DNA from: CBDCNH01 sp965219015
GTDB taxonomy: Bacteria > Pseudomonadota > Alphaproteobacteria > Rhodobacterales > Rhodobacteraceae
Length of the DNA: 64,000 nt
Assembly (NCBI GenBank): GCA_965219015.1
Contig: CBDCNH010000011.1
Span: 806,001 to 870,000 of the forward strand
Reading direction: 5' to 3'
This document shows, piece by piece, positions 32,560-41,037 of the stretch. The translations under genes and the position numbers were made by a program. How positions within the stretch are numbered: position 1 is the first letter of the stretch; each line of letters begins with the position of its first letter. The notes under the pieces were generated by a model, which was not told the origin of the DNA, made no database searches, and worked only from the letters and a program-made list of their open reading frames with translations.

Positions 32560-33096
32560 GTGCGGCGCGCGCTTGCCACGCTCTACGCCGTGGCGGGTGC
32601 GCTCGCCGCGTGCTGCCTCGTCGCCATCGCGGCGATGGTGGCGGTGCAGATCGGCGCCCGCCTCCTCGACGCCGGCGCTCGGGCTCTCGGCCTCGCCGCA
32701 CCGGGGTTCAGCATCCCGTCGCTGACCGAGATCGCGGGCTACCTGCTGGCGGCGGCGAGCTTCCTCGCCCTCGCCGACACGCTGGCGAAGGGCGTCCACA
32801 TCCGCGTGACGCTGGCGCTCGACGCGGCGCCGGAGCCGGTGCGCCGCGGCATGGGGGCGGTGGTCGGGCTCGTGGCGGCGCTCGTCGCAGGCTACGGCGC
32901 CTTCGCGCTCGGTCGGCTCGCGGCCAAGAGCTTTGCCTTCGGCGACGTGTCCTACGGCCTCGTCGCGATCCCGCTCGGGGTGCCGCAGGCCATCGTGGCG
33001 CTCGGCCTCGGCATCGCCGCCGTCGCGTTCCTCGACGAGGCGGCGGGCGCGCTCGCGGGCCGCGCGGCCGCGGCCACCGCCGTGCGTGCGGAGTGA
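32560..33096 (+). CDS. dctQ: TRAP transporter small permease (DctQ type)
   Basis: This 178-residue protein has four membrane spans, with the DctQ segment FSIPSLTEIAGYLLAAASFL and LADTLAKGVHIRVTLALD. It begins at a GTG immediately after the dctP stop, with no gap, and ends overlapping the dctM start (GTGA). It docks the receptor to the large permease. Confidence 0.9.
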   Translation: MRRALATLYAVAGALAACCLVAIAAMVAVQIGARLLDAGARALGLAAPGFSIPSLTEIAGYLLAAASFLALADTLAKGVHIRVTLALDAAPEPVRRGMGAVVGLVAALVAGYGAFALGRLAAKSFAFGDVSYGLVAIPLGVPQAIVALGLGIAAVAFLDEAAGALAGRAAAATAVRAE

Positions 33097-34394
33097 GCAC
33101 GCTCGACCTCGCGCTCCTCGTGGCGGGCGTGCTCTTCGGCGCGCTGGCGGGCGGGCTCTGGGTCGCCGTGGCGCTCACGCTCACAGCGCTCGCGGCGCTT
33201 CTCACGAAGCCGCTGCCGCTCGACCAGGTGCTCGCCAACGCCTACTGGTCCGCGTCGATCTCATGGGATCTGACCGCGCTGCCGATGTTCATCTGGATGG
33301 GCGAAATCCTGTTCCGCTCGCGGCTCTCGGACGACATGTTCGCGGGGCTCGCCCCGCTCACCCGACGGCTGCCGGGGCGGCTCCTGCACGTCAACGTCGT
33401 CGGCTGCGCGATCTTCGCGGCGGTCTCCGGCTCCTCGGCCGCCACGACCGCCACCATCGGCAAGATCTCCCTGCCCGAGCTTGCCCGGCGCGGCTACGAC
33501 GACCGCCTCGCCATCGGCAGCCTCGCGGGCTCGGGCACGCTCGGGCTCCTGATCCCGCCGTCGATCATCCTCATCGTCTACGGCGCCGCCGTCGAGGAAA
33601 GCATCGCGCGGCTCTTCGTGGCGGGGGTGCTGCCGGGCGTCGTGCTGGCGGGGCTCTTCATGGGCTACGTCGGCGTCTGGGCGCTCCTCCACCCGGGTCG
33701 GATGCCCGCGCGCGAGCCGCCGCTCGACCGTGCGGCCCGGCGCGCGGCGGGGCTCCGGCTCCTGCCGGTCGTGCTCCTCATCGCGGGCGTCATCGGCTCG
33801 ATCTACGGCGGCGTCGCCTCGCCGACCGAGGCCGCGGTGATCGGCGTCGTCCTGGCGCTCGTCCTCGCCGCGGCGCAGGCCTCGCTCTCCTGGGCCACGT
33901 TTCGCGAAGGGCTGATGGCGGCGACGCGCACCTCCGCCATGATCGCCTTCATCCTTGCAGGTGCGGCGCTTCTGACCACCGCGATGGGCTTCACCGGCCT
34001 GCCGCGCGCGCTCGCCGCCTGGATCGGCACGCTCGGCCTCGGGCCAATGCCGCTTCTCGCGGCGCTGACGGTGTTCTTCATGGTGATGGGGTGCTTTCTC
34101 GACGGCATCTCGATGGTGGTGCTGACCACCGCCGTCATCATTCCCCTCGTCGAGCAGGCGGGGTTCGACCTCGTGTGGTTCGGCGTCTACCTCGTGATCG
34201 TCGTCGAGATGAGCCAGATCACCCCGCCGGTCGGCTTCAACCTCTTCGTCATCCAGAGCCTGACGGGGCGCAACATCTTCTCCGTCGCCCGCGCGGCGCT
34301 GCCGTTCTTCCTGCTGCTCGCGCTGATGGTGGTGATCCTCGCCGCGTTCCCGGGCCTCGCACTCTGGCTGCCGCGGACGATGTTCGCAGGGTAG
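33093..34394 (+). CDS. dctM: TRAP transporter large permease (DctM type)
   Basis: This 433-residue permease has about twelve spans. The family motifs are ALPMFIWMGEILFRSRLSDD, GSSAATTATIGKISLPELAR, GSLAGSGTLGLLIPPSIILI and EMSQITPPVGFNLFVIQSLT. It drives sodium-coupled uptake with DctP and DctQ. The GTG at 33093 overlaps the dctQ stop. The gene ends three bases from the convergent ferredoxin stop. Confidence 0.94.
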   Translation: MSTLDLALLVAGVLFGALAGGLWVAVALTLTALAALLTKPLPLDQVLANAYWSASISWDLTALPMFIWMGEILFRSRLSDDMFAGLAPLTRRLPGRLLHVNVVGCAIFAAVSGSSAATTATIGKISLPELARRGYDDRLAIGSLAGSGTLGLLIPPSIILIVYGAAVEESIARLFVAGVLPGVVLAGLFMGYVGVWALLHPGRMPAREPPLDRAARRAAGLRLLPVVLLIAGVIGSIYGGVASPTEAAVIGVVLALVLAAAQASLSWATFREGLMAATRTSAMIAFILAGAALLTTAMGFTGLPRALAAWIGTLGLGPMPLLAALTVFFMVMGCFLDGISMVVLTTAVIIPLVEQAGFDLVWFGVYLVIVVEMSQITPPVGFNLFVIQSLTGRNIFSVARAALPFFLLLALMVVILAAFPGLALWLPRTMFAG

Positions 34395-34397
34395 CGC

Positions 34398-34721
34398 TCA
34401 GATCTGCTTTTCCGGCATGTTCACCACGAGCCCGTCGAGCGCGTCCGAGACCTTGAGCTGGCAGGTCAGGCGCGAGCGCGCGGGATCGGGCTTCCAGGCG
34501 AAGTCGAGCATGTCCTCCTCCATCGCCTCCTTCTTCGGCAGCTTGGCCGTCCAGGCGGGATCGACGTAGACGTGGCAGGTCGAGCAGGCGCAGGCGCCGC
34601 CGCAGTCCGCCTCGATGCCCGGGATGCCGTTGTCGCGCGCCCCTTCCATCACCGTGAGCCCGTTGGGCACCTCGAGCGTGTGCGCCTTCCCGCCCCATTC
34701 GATGTAGGTGATCTTGGCCAT
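34398..34721 (-). CDS. 2Fe-2S ferredoxin
   Basis: The 107-residue adrenodoxin/FdxB-type ferredoxin has cluster cysteines in CGGACACSTC (C-X5-C-X2-C) near residue 40 and the fourth in LTCQLKVSD near 86. It acts as a small electron carrier, often for P450s or in Fe-S biogenesis. No isc gene is adjacent. It is divergent from the OB-fold gene at 34842. Confidence 0.95.
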   Translation of the reverse strand: MAKITYIEWGGKAHTLEVPNGLTVMEGARDNGIPGIEADCGGACACSTCHVYVDPAWTAKLPKKEAMEEDMLDFAWKPDPARSRLTCQLKVSDALDGLVVNMPEKQI

Positions 34722-34824
34722 GCGAGGCTCCCGGTTCGCTCTTCGCCCGAGGGCATAGACGATGCGGCCCTGCTTTTCCAGCGGGGCCTGCGACGCACCG
34801 GACGGCTTGCAGGGGCGCCCGGAT

Positions 34825-34839
34825 GTTCTATCTTCGTTC
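34825..34839 (+). promoter_or_regulatory. LexA (SOS) box before DnaE2-like OB fragment
   Basis: GTTC, seven bases (TATCTTC), GTTC: a perfect alphaproteobacterial LexA site. It ends two bases before the ATG at 34842, so a transcript from a promoter overlapped by LexA would have almost no leader. The ferredoxin gene reads away on the other side. A chance hit is possible for an 8-base pattern, but it sits precisely before a fragment of an SOS polymerase. Confidence 0.65.
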
Positions 34840-34841
34840 GC

Positions 34842-35252
34842 ATGCCCATGCTCGTCCGCCAGCCTGCCGCGACCTGGCCCCGCCCGCCTGCGTGCCTGCC
34901 GCATCGTCGGCTCGACGAGCCGCCCGCGGGGGCCCGCGTCGCCGTCGCGGGCCTCGTCCTCGTGCGCCAGCGCCCCGGCACTGCGAAGGGGGTGATCTTC
35001 GTGACCCTCGAGGACGAGACCGGGGTGTGCAACGTGGTGATCTGGGCCAAGGTCTTCGAGCGCTTCCGCCGCGCCGTGATCGCGGGCCGCCTCCTGCGCG
35101 TCACCGGACGGGTGCAGCGCGAGGCAGGCGTGGTGCATGTCGTGGCCGAGGACATCGAGGACATCTCGCACATGCTCGACGACCTCCTCCGCCCCGGCGC
35201 CCTGCCCGCCATCGCCCGCGCCGAAGCGACGCATGCGGGTGATCAGCCGTGA
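34842..35252 (+). CDS. DnaE2 C-terminal OB-fold fragment or stand-alone protein
   Basis: The 136-residue frame contains GARVAVAGLVLVRQRPGTAK, GVIFVTLEDETGVCNVVIWA, KVFERFRRAVIAGRLLRVTG and RVQREAGVVHVVAEDIEDIS. This is the OB-fold end of the error-prone polymerase DnaE2 (about the last 120 of roughly 1100 residues). None of the polymerase or PHP domains is in the window. The frame is fully open and starts just behind a LexA box. Residues 1-25 are proline/arginine-rich and do not match; another frame there could be older DnaE2 sequence. It could be a degraded leftover or an SOS-induced single-domain nucleic-acid binder. Confidence 0.65.
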   Translation: MPMLVRQPAATWPRPPACLPHRRLDEPPAGARVAVAGLVLVRQRPGTAKGVIFVTLEDETGVCNVVIWAKVFERFRRAVIAGRLLRVTGRVQREAGVVHVVAEDIEDISHMLDDLLRPGALPAIARAEATHAGDQP

Positions 35253-35610
35253 CGCCGCTCCACGGCTCCGGCGCCTGCCGCCGGGTCCGCTACGCAGTCA
35301 CGGCGCCGCTCATGGGCCGGTGACGCACCGCCACTGCTGGCACTGTCGCAAGCCGTCAGGCGCGAGCTTCGGCACCACCTCGGACCTGCCCGCCGTGGTC
35401 GAGCCCCGGGGTGCTGCGGTACTTCGCCGGCGGCTGCGTCTATTCCCTGATGGAGACCGAATGCGCGGAGCACGGCTTCCGGCTCGGCCCGCTCGACAGC
35501 GACCCCGGCGTCGGCATGGGGATGGATGTCATGGTCGGCTCGAAGGCGCCCCGGGATCGAGATCGCGAAAGTCCTGCCACAAGACGACCGCGGGCCGTCG
35601 CTCTGGTCGC
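35249..35610 (+). pseudogene. GFA-type (glutathione-dependent formaldehyde-activating) protein, broken
   Basis: Pieces in three frames follow the order of a GFA/CENP-V zinc protein. MTPLHGSGACRRVRYAVTAP starts at 35249. HCWHCRKPSGASFGTTSDLP comes next, near 35333. RYFAGGCVYSLMETE, FRLGPLDSDPGVGMGMDVMV and GSKAP follow, then IEIAKVLPQ near 35560. Several indels separate them, so the gene is dead. Its GTG overlaps the stop of the OB-fold frame. Confidence 0.6.
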
Positions 35611-35637
35611 GCGCCCGAAGCGGCGCGCCCGGCCACG

Positions 35638-35663
35638 AAAAAGGGCGCCCGAGGGCGCCCTTT
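35638..35663 (-). terminator. Rho-independent terminator of degP-type gene
   Basis: On the minus strand, AAAGGGCGCCC and GGGCGCCCTTT form an 11-bp perfect stem with a two-base loop. T residues follow. It lies 22 bases after the stop of the protease gene. The A-rich and T-rich flanks could serve both strands. Confidence 0.85.
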
Positions 35664-35684
35664 CCAAAGCCGTGTCCGTCTGGC

Positions 35685-37247
35685 TCACTCGACCGGCAGC
35701 GCCACGAAGCGGGGATCGCCGCCGCGGCGGATGAGGAGCAGGATCGACTTGCGGCCCGCGTCCTTGGCGTCCGAGATGCGCGCCTGCAGGTCGTTGACGC
35801 TCGCCACCTTCTGCTGGCCGGCCTCGGTGATGAGGTCGCCCGCGCGCATGCCCTTGGTGTAGGCTTCGCTCATCTCGTCCACGTCCTTCACGACGAGGCC
35901 CTGGTCGTCCTTCTTGAGGTTGAGCTGGCTCCGGAGATCGTCGCTGAGCCCCGTGACCTTGAGGCCGAGCAGGTCCTTCTCGACCGGTGCTGCCTGCGGC
36001 TGGTCGCCCATCGACGCCGGGACCGGCTCGCCCTCGGCAACCTCGCGGCGGCCAAGCGTGATCTGCAGCGTCTGCACGTCGCCCTTGCGGTTGACCACGA
36101 TCGGCACCGCCTTGCCGACGTCCGTGGAGCCGACCCGGCGCACGAGCCCGCGCGTATCGGCGACCGGCGCGCCGTCGAACGAGGTGATGACGTCACCCGT
36201 CTTGACGCCGGCGTCGAGGGCAGGCCCATCGGGCACGTTCGTCACCAGCGCGCCTTCGGGCGATTTCAACCCGAGCGCCTCGGCGACATCGGGCGTGACG
36301 TCCTGGATCTGCACGCCGAGCCAGCCCCGCCGGGTCTCGCCGAACTGCTCGAGCTGGCCGACGACCTGGCTCACCACGTTCGACGCCATCGAGAAGCCGA
36401 TCCCGATCGAGCCGCCGTTGGGCGACAGGATCGCGGTGTTCACCCCGATCACGTCCCCGTCCATGTCGAAGAGCGGCCCGCCCGAGTTGCCGCGGTTGAT
36501 GGCGGCGTCGGTCTGCAGGTAGTCGTCGTAGGTGCCGGAGAGCGCCCGGTTGCGCGCCGAGACGATCCCCGCCGAGACGGAGAAGCCCTGGCCAAGCGGG
36601 TTGCCCATCGCGACGACCCAGTCGCCGACGCGCATCTTGTCGCTGTCGCCGAACTTGACGAACTCGAGCGGATCCTTGGGCTCGACCTTGAGGAGCGCGA
36701 TGTCCGTCTTCGGATCGGTGCCGATCACTTTCGCGGGCAGCTTGCCGCCGTGATAGAACTCGATCTCGATCGAATCCGCGCCATCGACCACGTGGTTGTT
36801 GGTGACGATGTAGCCGTCCGCCGAGATCACGAACCCGGACCCGAGCGCTTGGCTGCGGCGCGGACCGCGCTGTTCGCCGTCAGGGCTCTGCCCGCCGCGC
36901 TGACGGTCCATGAAGTCGCGGAAGAAGTCCTCGAAGGGCGAGCCGGGAGGAACCTGGAAGCCTTCGTCGGTCGAGGCGGCGACGGTGGTGGAGGTGGTGA
37001 TGTTCACGACCGACGGGCTGATCTTCTCGGCGAGATCGGCGAAACTCGACGGGGCGTTCGGCATCTCTGCGGTGATCGGCGACTTGGTGTCGCCCGGCGC
37101 CTGTGCGAACGCACCCGCGGCCGGTGCGGAGAACAACGCCGCCGTCAGCCCGAGCACCATGCCTGAACGGGCGAAGGCACGCTTGGGCGCGGCATCGGCC
37201 GGCGTCGCGCGGGCGAGGCGGCCAGTGGACTTGGTGATGGATTTCAA
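35685..37247 (-). CDS. degP: Do-family serine endopeptidase (DegP/HtrA)
   Basis: This is a 520-residue periplasmic quality-control protease and chaperone. The catalytic triad lies in VTNNHVVDGA (His), DPKTDIALLK (Asp) and INRGNSGGPL (Ser). Two PDZ domains follow, the first with GWLGVQIQDVTPDVAEALGL. A signal segment GMVLGLTAALFSAPAAGAFA is N-terminal. The best start is a TTG at 37247 with AAGGAG seven bases upstream; the frame continues upstream without such a site. It lies downstream of hflK-hflC (168-base gap), the usual alphaproteobacterial order. Confidence 0.95.
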   Translation of the reverse strand: MKSITKSTGRLARATPADAAPKRAFARSGMVLGLTAALFSAPAAGAFAQAPGDTKSPITAEMPNAPSSFADLAEKISPSVVNITTSTTVAASTDEGFQVPPGSPFEDFFRDFMDRQRGGQSPDGEQRGPRRSQALGSGFVISADGYIVTNNHVVDGADSIEIEFYHGGKLPAKVIGTDPKTDIALLKVEPKDPLEFVKFGDSDKMRVGDWVVAMGNPLGQGFSVSAGIVSARNRALSGTYDDYLQTDAAINRGNSGGPLFDMDGDVIGVNTAILSPNGGSIGIGFSMASNVVSQVVGQLEQFGETRRGWLGVQIQDVTPDVAEALGLKSPEGALVTNVPDGPALDAGVKTGDVITSFDGAPVADTRGLVRRVGSTDVGKAVPIVVNRKGDVQTLQITLGRREVAEGEPVPASMGDQPQAAPVEKDLLGLKVTGLSDDLRSQLNLKKDDQGLVVKDVDEMSEAYTKGMRAGDLITEAGQQKVASVNDLQARISDAKDAGRKSILLLIRRGGDPRFVALPVE

Positions 37248-37415
37248 TTCGAGCTCCTTCGTTGTCAGATGGAGGCCGGGGACGTGCCCGCGGTCGTCAA
37301 CGTGATGTCGGCGTTGCAACCTTTCAGCGCAACTCGCCGCCAGTCGCGCTCGGTCAACTCAATGTGAGACGCATCGGTCCGCCCGCATCCGGATCGGTAC
37401 GCTCCCAAACCCTTG

Positions 37416-38420
37416 TCACCGGGTCTGCGGTGCCGGAACCGCCGAGGCGGGTTCGGACACGCCGGACGGCACATCCGACTGTGTGTTCCTCGCCGGCGTG
37501 ACGGCGGCCGTGGAGGTTCTGGCCGGTGTCGACCGCGGCCCTGCCTCGGCGCCGCCCTTCCGCTCGCTCCCGAGGTAGTCGAAGAACTCGGAGTCGGGCT
37601 TCAGCACGATCGTCGAGGTGTCGCCCTTCAGCGCGCGCTCGTACGCGGTCAGCGAGCGCGTGAAGGCGAAGAACTCGGGATCGCGGCCGAAGGCGTCGGC
37701 GTAGATCTTGTTGCGGGTCGCATCGGCCTCGCCGCGGATGATCTCGGATTGCTTCCGCGCCTCGGAGACCAGCTCGACCACGGTACGGTCCGCGAGCGCC
37801 CGGACCCGCTGCGCCGCCTCGCCCCCGCGGGCGATCTCGTCGGCGGCCTCGCGCTCGCGTTCTGCCCGCATCCGGGCGTAGGTCGCGGAGAGGTTCTGCT
37901 CCGGGAGGTCGGTGCGCGTGAGCCGGACGTCGATCACCTCGACGCCGAAGATCAGCGCCTTTGCACGGGCCTCGTCGCGGATGGTGTTCATCAGCGGCGT
38001 GCGGTCCTCGGACAGCACGGACCCCGAGGGCACGCCGCCGAGAACCTCGCGGATCGCGGCGTTGAGGATGTTCGCCATCCGGTCCTGCGCCGCGCTCACG
38101 CCATTGGTGCCGACGGCCTCGCGGAAGCGCACGAGATCGACGATGCGCCAGCGGGCGAAGGCATCGACCACGAGCCGTCGGTCGTCGAGCGGCGTCACCT
38201 CGAGCGGCTGCGTCACGAGGCCGAGGATGCGGTCGTCGTAGCGCACGATATTCTGCACGAGCGGGATCTTGAAGTAGACCCCCGGCGTCTCCTTGACGGC
38301 CTTGACCTGGCCGAACTGAAGCACCAGCACCTTTTCGCGCTCGTCGACGATGAAGATCGATGCAAGCAAGACCGCAAGCACGACGATGGCTACGGGGATG
38401 AGGATCGCGGCACGTTTCAC
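37416..38420 (-). CDS. hflC: HflC, protease modulator
   Basis: This 334-residue SPFH/band-7 protein has one N-terminal membrane anchor (AAILIPVAIVVLAVLLASIF). The core KVLVLQFGQVKAVKETPGVY follows, with a coiled region AERE-rich near REREAADEIARGGEAAQRV, and DPEFFAFTRSLTAYERAL. HflC pairs with HflK around FtsH. The GTG start overlaps the hflK stop. The C-terminal ~50 residues (Ser/Thr/Pro-rich) are an extension beyond the common length. Confidence 0.95.
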   Translation of the reverse strand: MKRAAILIPVAIVVLAVLLASIFIVDEREKVLVLQFGQVKAVKETPGVYFKIPLVQNIVRYDDRILGLVTQPLEVTPLDDRRLVVDAFARWRIVDLVRFREAVGTNGVSAAQDRMANILNAAIREVLGGVPSGSVLSEDRTPLMNTIRDEARAKALIFGVEVIDVRLTRTDLPEQNLSATYARMRAEREREAADEIARGGEAAQRVRALADRTVVELVSEARKQSEIIRGEADATRNKIYADAFGRDPEFFAFTRSLTAYERALKGDTSTIVLKPDSEFFDYLGSERKGGAEAGPRSTPARTSTAAVTPARNTQSDVPSGVSEPASAVPAPQTR

Positions 38421-39592
38421 TGGCTCGCTCCTGTGTCGGTCGCCTGCCCCGAGGTCCGGTTGACCCCGGGCGAATTGAGTTGCCCAAGCGGGAGGTACGG
38501 CACGATGCCCGAGCCGTTCGGCCCGTCGACGCCGTCGAGGATGACCTTCTGCATCCCGCCGAGCACGCCTTCCATCGTCTCGAGATACATGCGCTTGCGC
38601 GTCACGTCCGGTGCCTGGACGTAGGCGTCGTAGACCGAGATGAACCGGCTCGTCTCGCCCTCCGCGTCGTTGACGACCTGCGCGCGGTATCCCTCGGCCT
38701 GCTCCTGCACCTGCGCCGCTTCGCCGCGCGCACCCGCCAGCGCCTTGTTGGCGTAGGCGTCCGCAAGCTTCTGCAGCCGGTCGCGTTCCTGCCGTGCGGC
38801 CTGCACCTCGCGGAAGCTGTCGATGACCTCCTTCGGAGGATCGGCACGGTCGAAGTTGATGCGGATCACGTTGATGCCGGCCTGATAGCTCTGCAGGGTC
38901 GTCTGAACGGCTTCGAGCAGGTCGCGCGCGATGATGCCGCGGTCGCGGTTGAGGATCGGAGACAACTCGGACCGCGCGATGATGTCGCGCATCGCGGACT
39001 CGCTGACCGCCTTGATCGTCTCGGTCGGGTCCGCGAGGTTGAACAGCAGCTTGGCGGGATCCGAGATGTTCCAGACGACCTGGAACTCGATGTTGACGAT
39101 GTTCTCGTCGCGCGTGAGCATGAGGCCGCTGTCGGTCTGCCCGCCGCGGCCGGTGCCGATGTCGGCGATCCGTTCGCCCGTCACCTTGACGATCTCCGCC
39201 GTGACCACGGGCCAGGGCGCGAAGTTCAGGCCCGGATTGCCGGTCTTGTAGTACTTGCCGAACAGGAGCTCGACCGAGCGTTCCTCGGGCCGAACGGTGT
39301 AGAACGACGCGAAGAGCCACAGCACGACGAGCGCCGCCGCACCGAAAGCGATGCCGCGCCGCGTGACCAAGGGGCCGGACGGACCGCCGCCCCCGCCGCG
39401 CTGGCCGCCGCGGCCGCCCATGAGGACGCGCAGGCGCTCCTGGCCGCGCTTGACGATCTCGTCGATCTCCGGGATCTGCGGTCCGTCGCCGGGCCGCCGG
39501 CCGCCCGAGCCGCGGTTGTCGCCGCGCCCGTCGTCGCCGCCGCGGTTCTTGTCCGGTCCGCCGCCCCAGGGTCCGCCGTTGTTGCCTGCCAT
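38417..39592 (-). CDS. hflK: HflK, FtsH protease modulator
   Basis: The 391-residue partner of HflC has a Gly/Asp-rich cytoplasmic N-terminus (MAGNNGGPWGGGPDKNRGG), a single membrane helix near residue 80 (GIAFGAAALVVLWLFASFY), then the SPFH domain and a coiled coil (SFREVQAARQERDRLQKLAD, GARGEAAQVQEQAEGYRAQV). The length is typical. It begins the hflK-hflC pair, 75 bases after gor. Confidence 0.95.
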   Translation of the reverse strand: MAGNNGGPWGGGPDKNRGGDDGRGDNRGSGGRRPGDGPQIPEIDEIVKRGQERLRVLMGGRGGQRGGGGGPSGPLVTRRGIAFGAAALVVLWLFASFYTVRPEERSVELLFGKYYKTGNPGLNFAPWPVVTAEIVKVTGERIADIGTGRGGQTDSGLMLTRDENIVNIEFQVVWNISDPAKLLFNLADPTETIKAVSESAMRDIIARSELSPILNRDRGIIARDLLEAVQTTLQSYQAGINVIRINFDRADPPKEVIDSFREVQAARQERDRLQKLADAYANKALAGARGEAAQVQEQAEGYRAQVVNDAEGETSRFISVYDAYVQAPDVTRKRMYLETMEGVLGGMQKVILDGVDGPNGSGIVPYLPLGQLNSPGVNRTSGQATDTGASQ

Positions 39593-39667
39593 GTAGTCCT
39601 GTCACCCCTCTCCATATCGAGTGCCAGATGGTCGCTCCGCCTGGCGATTCAAGCGCGGTGGCGCCGA

Positions 39668-41023
39668 TCAGGCCACCCGCACCGGCTTTCGCAGCGTCAC
39701 GATCTCCTCCGCGATGCTCGGATGCACGGCGACGGTACGATCGAAATCTTCCTTGGTCGCGCCCATCTTGATCGCCACTGCGGCGAGCTGGATCATCTCC
39801 GCGGCGTGTTCCCCGACGATGTGGCAGCCGAGAACCTTCCGCGTCTTCGTGCTCACGACGAGCTTCAGAAGCGCCCGGTCCTCGCGGCCCGCGAAGGCCG
39901 TCTGCATCGCGCGAAACGAGGTCGCGTAGATCTCGACCGGCTCGACGTCGCGGGCCTCTTCCTCGGTCATCCCGACGGTGCCCATCTCGGGCTGCGTGAA
40001 CACCGCACTCGGCACAAGGTCGTGGTCGGCCTTGGTGGGCTCGCCGAGGAAGACGGTCCGCGCAAAGGCATGGCCCTCGCGGATCGCGACCGGCGTGAGG
40101 TTGATGCGGTCGGTCACGTCGCCCACGGCGTAGATCGAGGGCACGGCGGTCTGCGAGTAGTCGTCGACCTCGATCTGGCCCCAGCGCCCGAGCTTCACGC
40201 CAAGCTCGGCGAGCCCGAGCCCGTCGGTGTTGGGCCGCCGCCCGGTCGCGAAGAGCACGGCGTCGAAGACGCGCTCCTTGCCGTCGGTCGCCTTGGTCCG
40301 GAAGCCGCCTTGCACGCGCTCCAGCTCCATGAGGTCGGTGCCGCACTGGAGCCCGACGCCGTGCGCCCGCATCGCCTCGGCAATGTGCCCGCGCGCCTCG
40401 TCGTCGAAGCCGCGCAGGATCTGCGCGCCGCGGTAGTACTGCGTCACCTCGACGCCCATGCCGTTGAGGATGCAGGCGAACTCGCAGGAGATGTAGCCGC
40501 CGCCGATGATCAGGATCGAGCCCGGCAGCGCCGCCATCCCGAACATGTCGTCGGAGGTCCAGACGCCGTCGACGGCGATCTCGGGGAGCCAGGGCCGGCC
40601 GCCCACGGCGACGAGGATGTGCCGCGCGGTCAGCTCCTCGCCGGTCGCGAGGCGCACCCGGTGCGGATCGACCACCTCGGCGCGCGTGTCGTGGATCGCG
40701 ACGCCCGCTTCGGTGAGGGTGCGGCGGTAGACGCCCTCGAGCCGGTCGAGGTCGCGCTGCATCTCGTCGCGGAACTTCGGCCAGTCGAAGCCGCCGTTCT
40801 CGACCGACCAGCCGTAGGCGGCGGCGTCCTTCATGTGCTCGCCGTACTGCGAGGCGAACACCATCAGCTTCTTCGGCACGCAGCCGCGGATCACGCAGGT
40901 GCCGCCCATCCGCGACGCCTCGGCGAGCGCCACCTTCGCGCCGCCCTCGGCGCTCGCGATGCGCGCCGCGCGCACGCCGCCGGAGCCGCCGCCGATGACG
41001 AAGAGGTCGAGGTCGAACGCCAT
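39668..41023 (-). CDS. gor: Glutathione-disulfide reductase
   Basis: This is a 451-residue FAD/NADPH enzyme that regenerates glutathione. FAD is bound by FVIGGGSGGVRAARIA, and the redox-active disulphide is GGTCVIRGCVPKKLM. The NADPH motif is ILIIGGGYISCEFACILNGM, and the C-terminal catalytic histidine is in TVAVHPSIAEE. The context with rpiA 14 bases upstream links NADPH and redox metabolism. Confidence 0.95.
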   Translation of the reverse strand: MAFDLDLFVIGGGSGGVRAARIASAEGGAKVALAEASRMGGTCVIRGCVPKKLMVFASQYGEHMKDAAAYGWSVENGGFDWPKFRDEMQRDLDRLEGVYRRTLTEAGVAIHDTRAEVVDPHRVRLATGEELTARHILVAVGGRPWLPEIAVDGVWTSDDMFGMAALPGSILIIGGGYISCEFACILNGMGVEVTQYYRGAQILRGFDDEARGHIAEAMRAHGVGLQCGTDLMELERVQGGFRTKATDGKERVFDAVLFATGRRPNTDGLGLAELGVKLGRWGQIEVDDYSQTAVPSIYAVGDVTDRINLTPVAIREGHAFARTVFLGEPTKADHDLVPSAVFTQPEMGTVGMTEEEARDVEPVEIYATSFRAMQTAFAGREDRALLKLVVSTKTRKVLGCHIVGEHAAEMIQLAAVAIKMGATKEDFDRTVAVHPSIAEEIVTLRKPVRVA

Positions 41024-41037
41024 GCCGTCAGGCTCCT

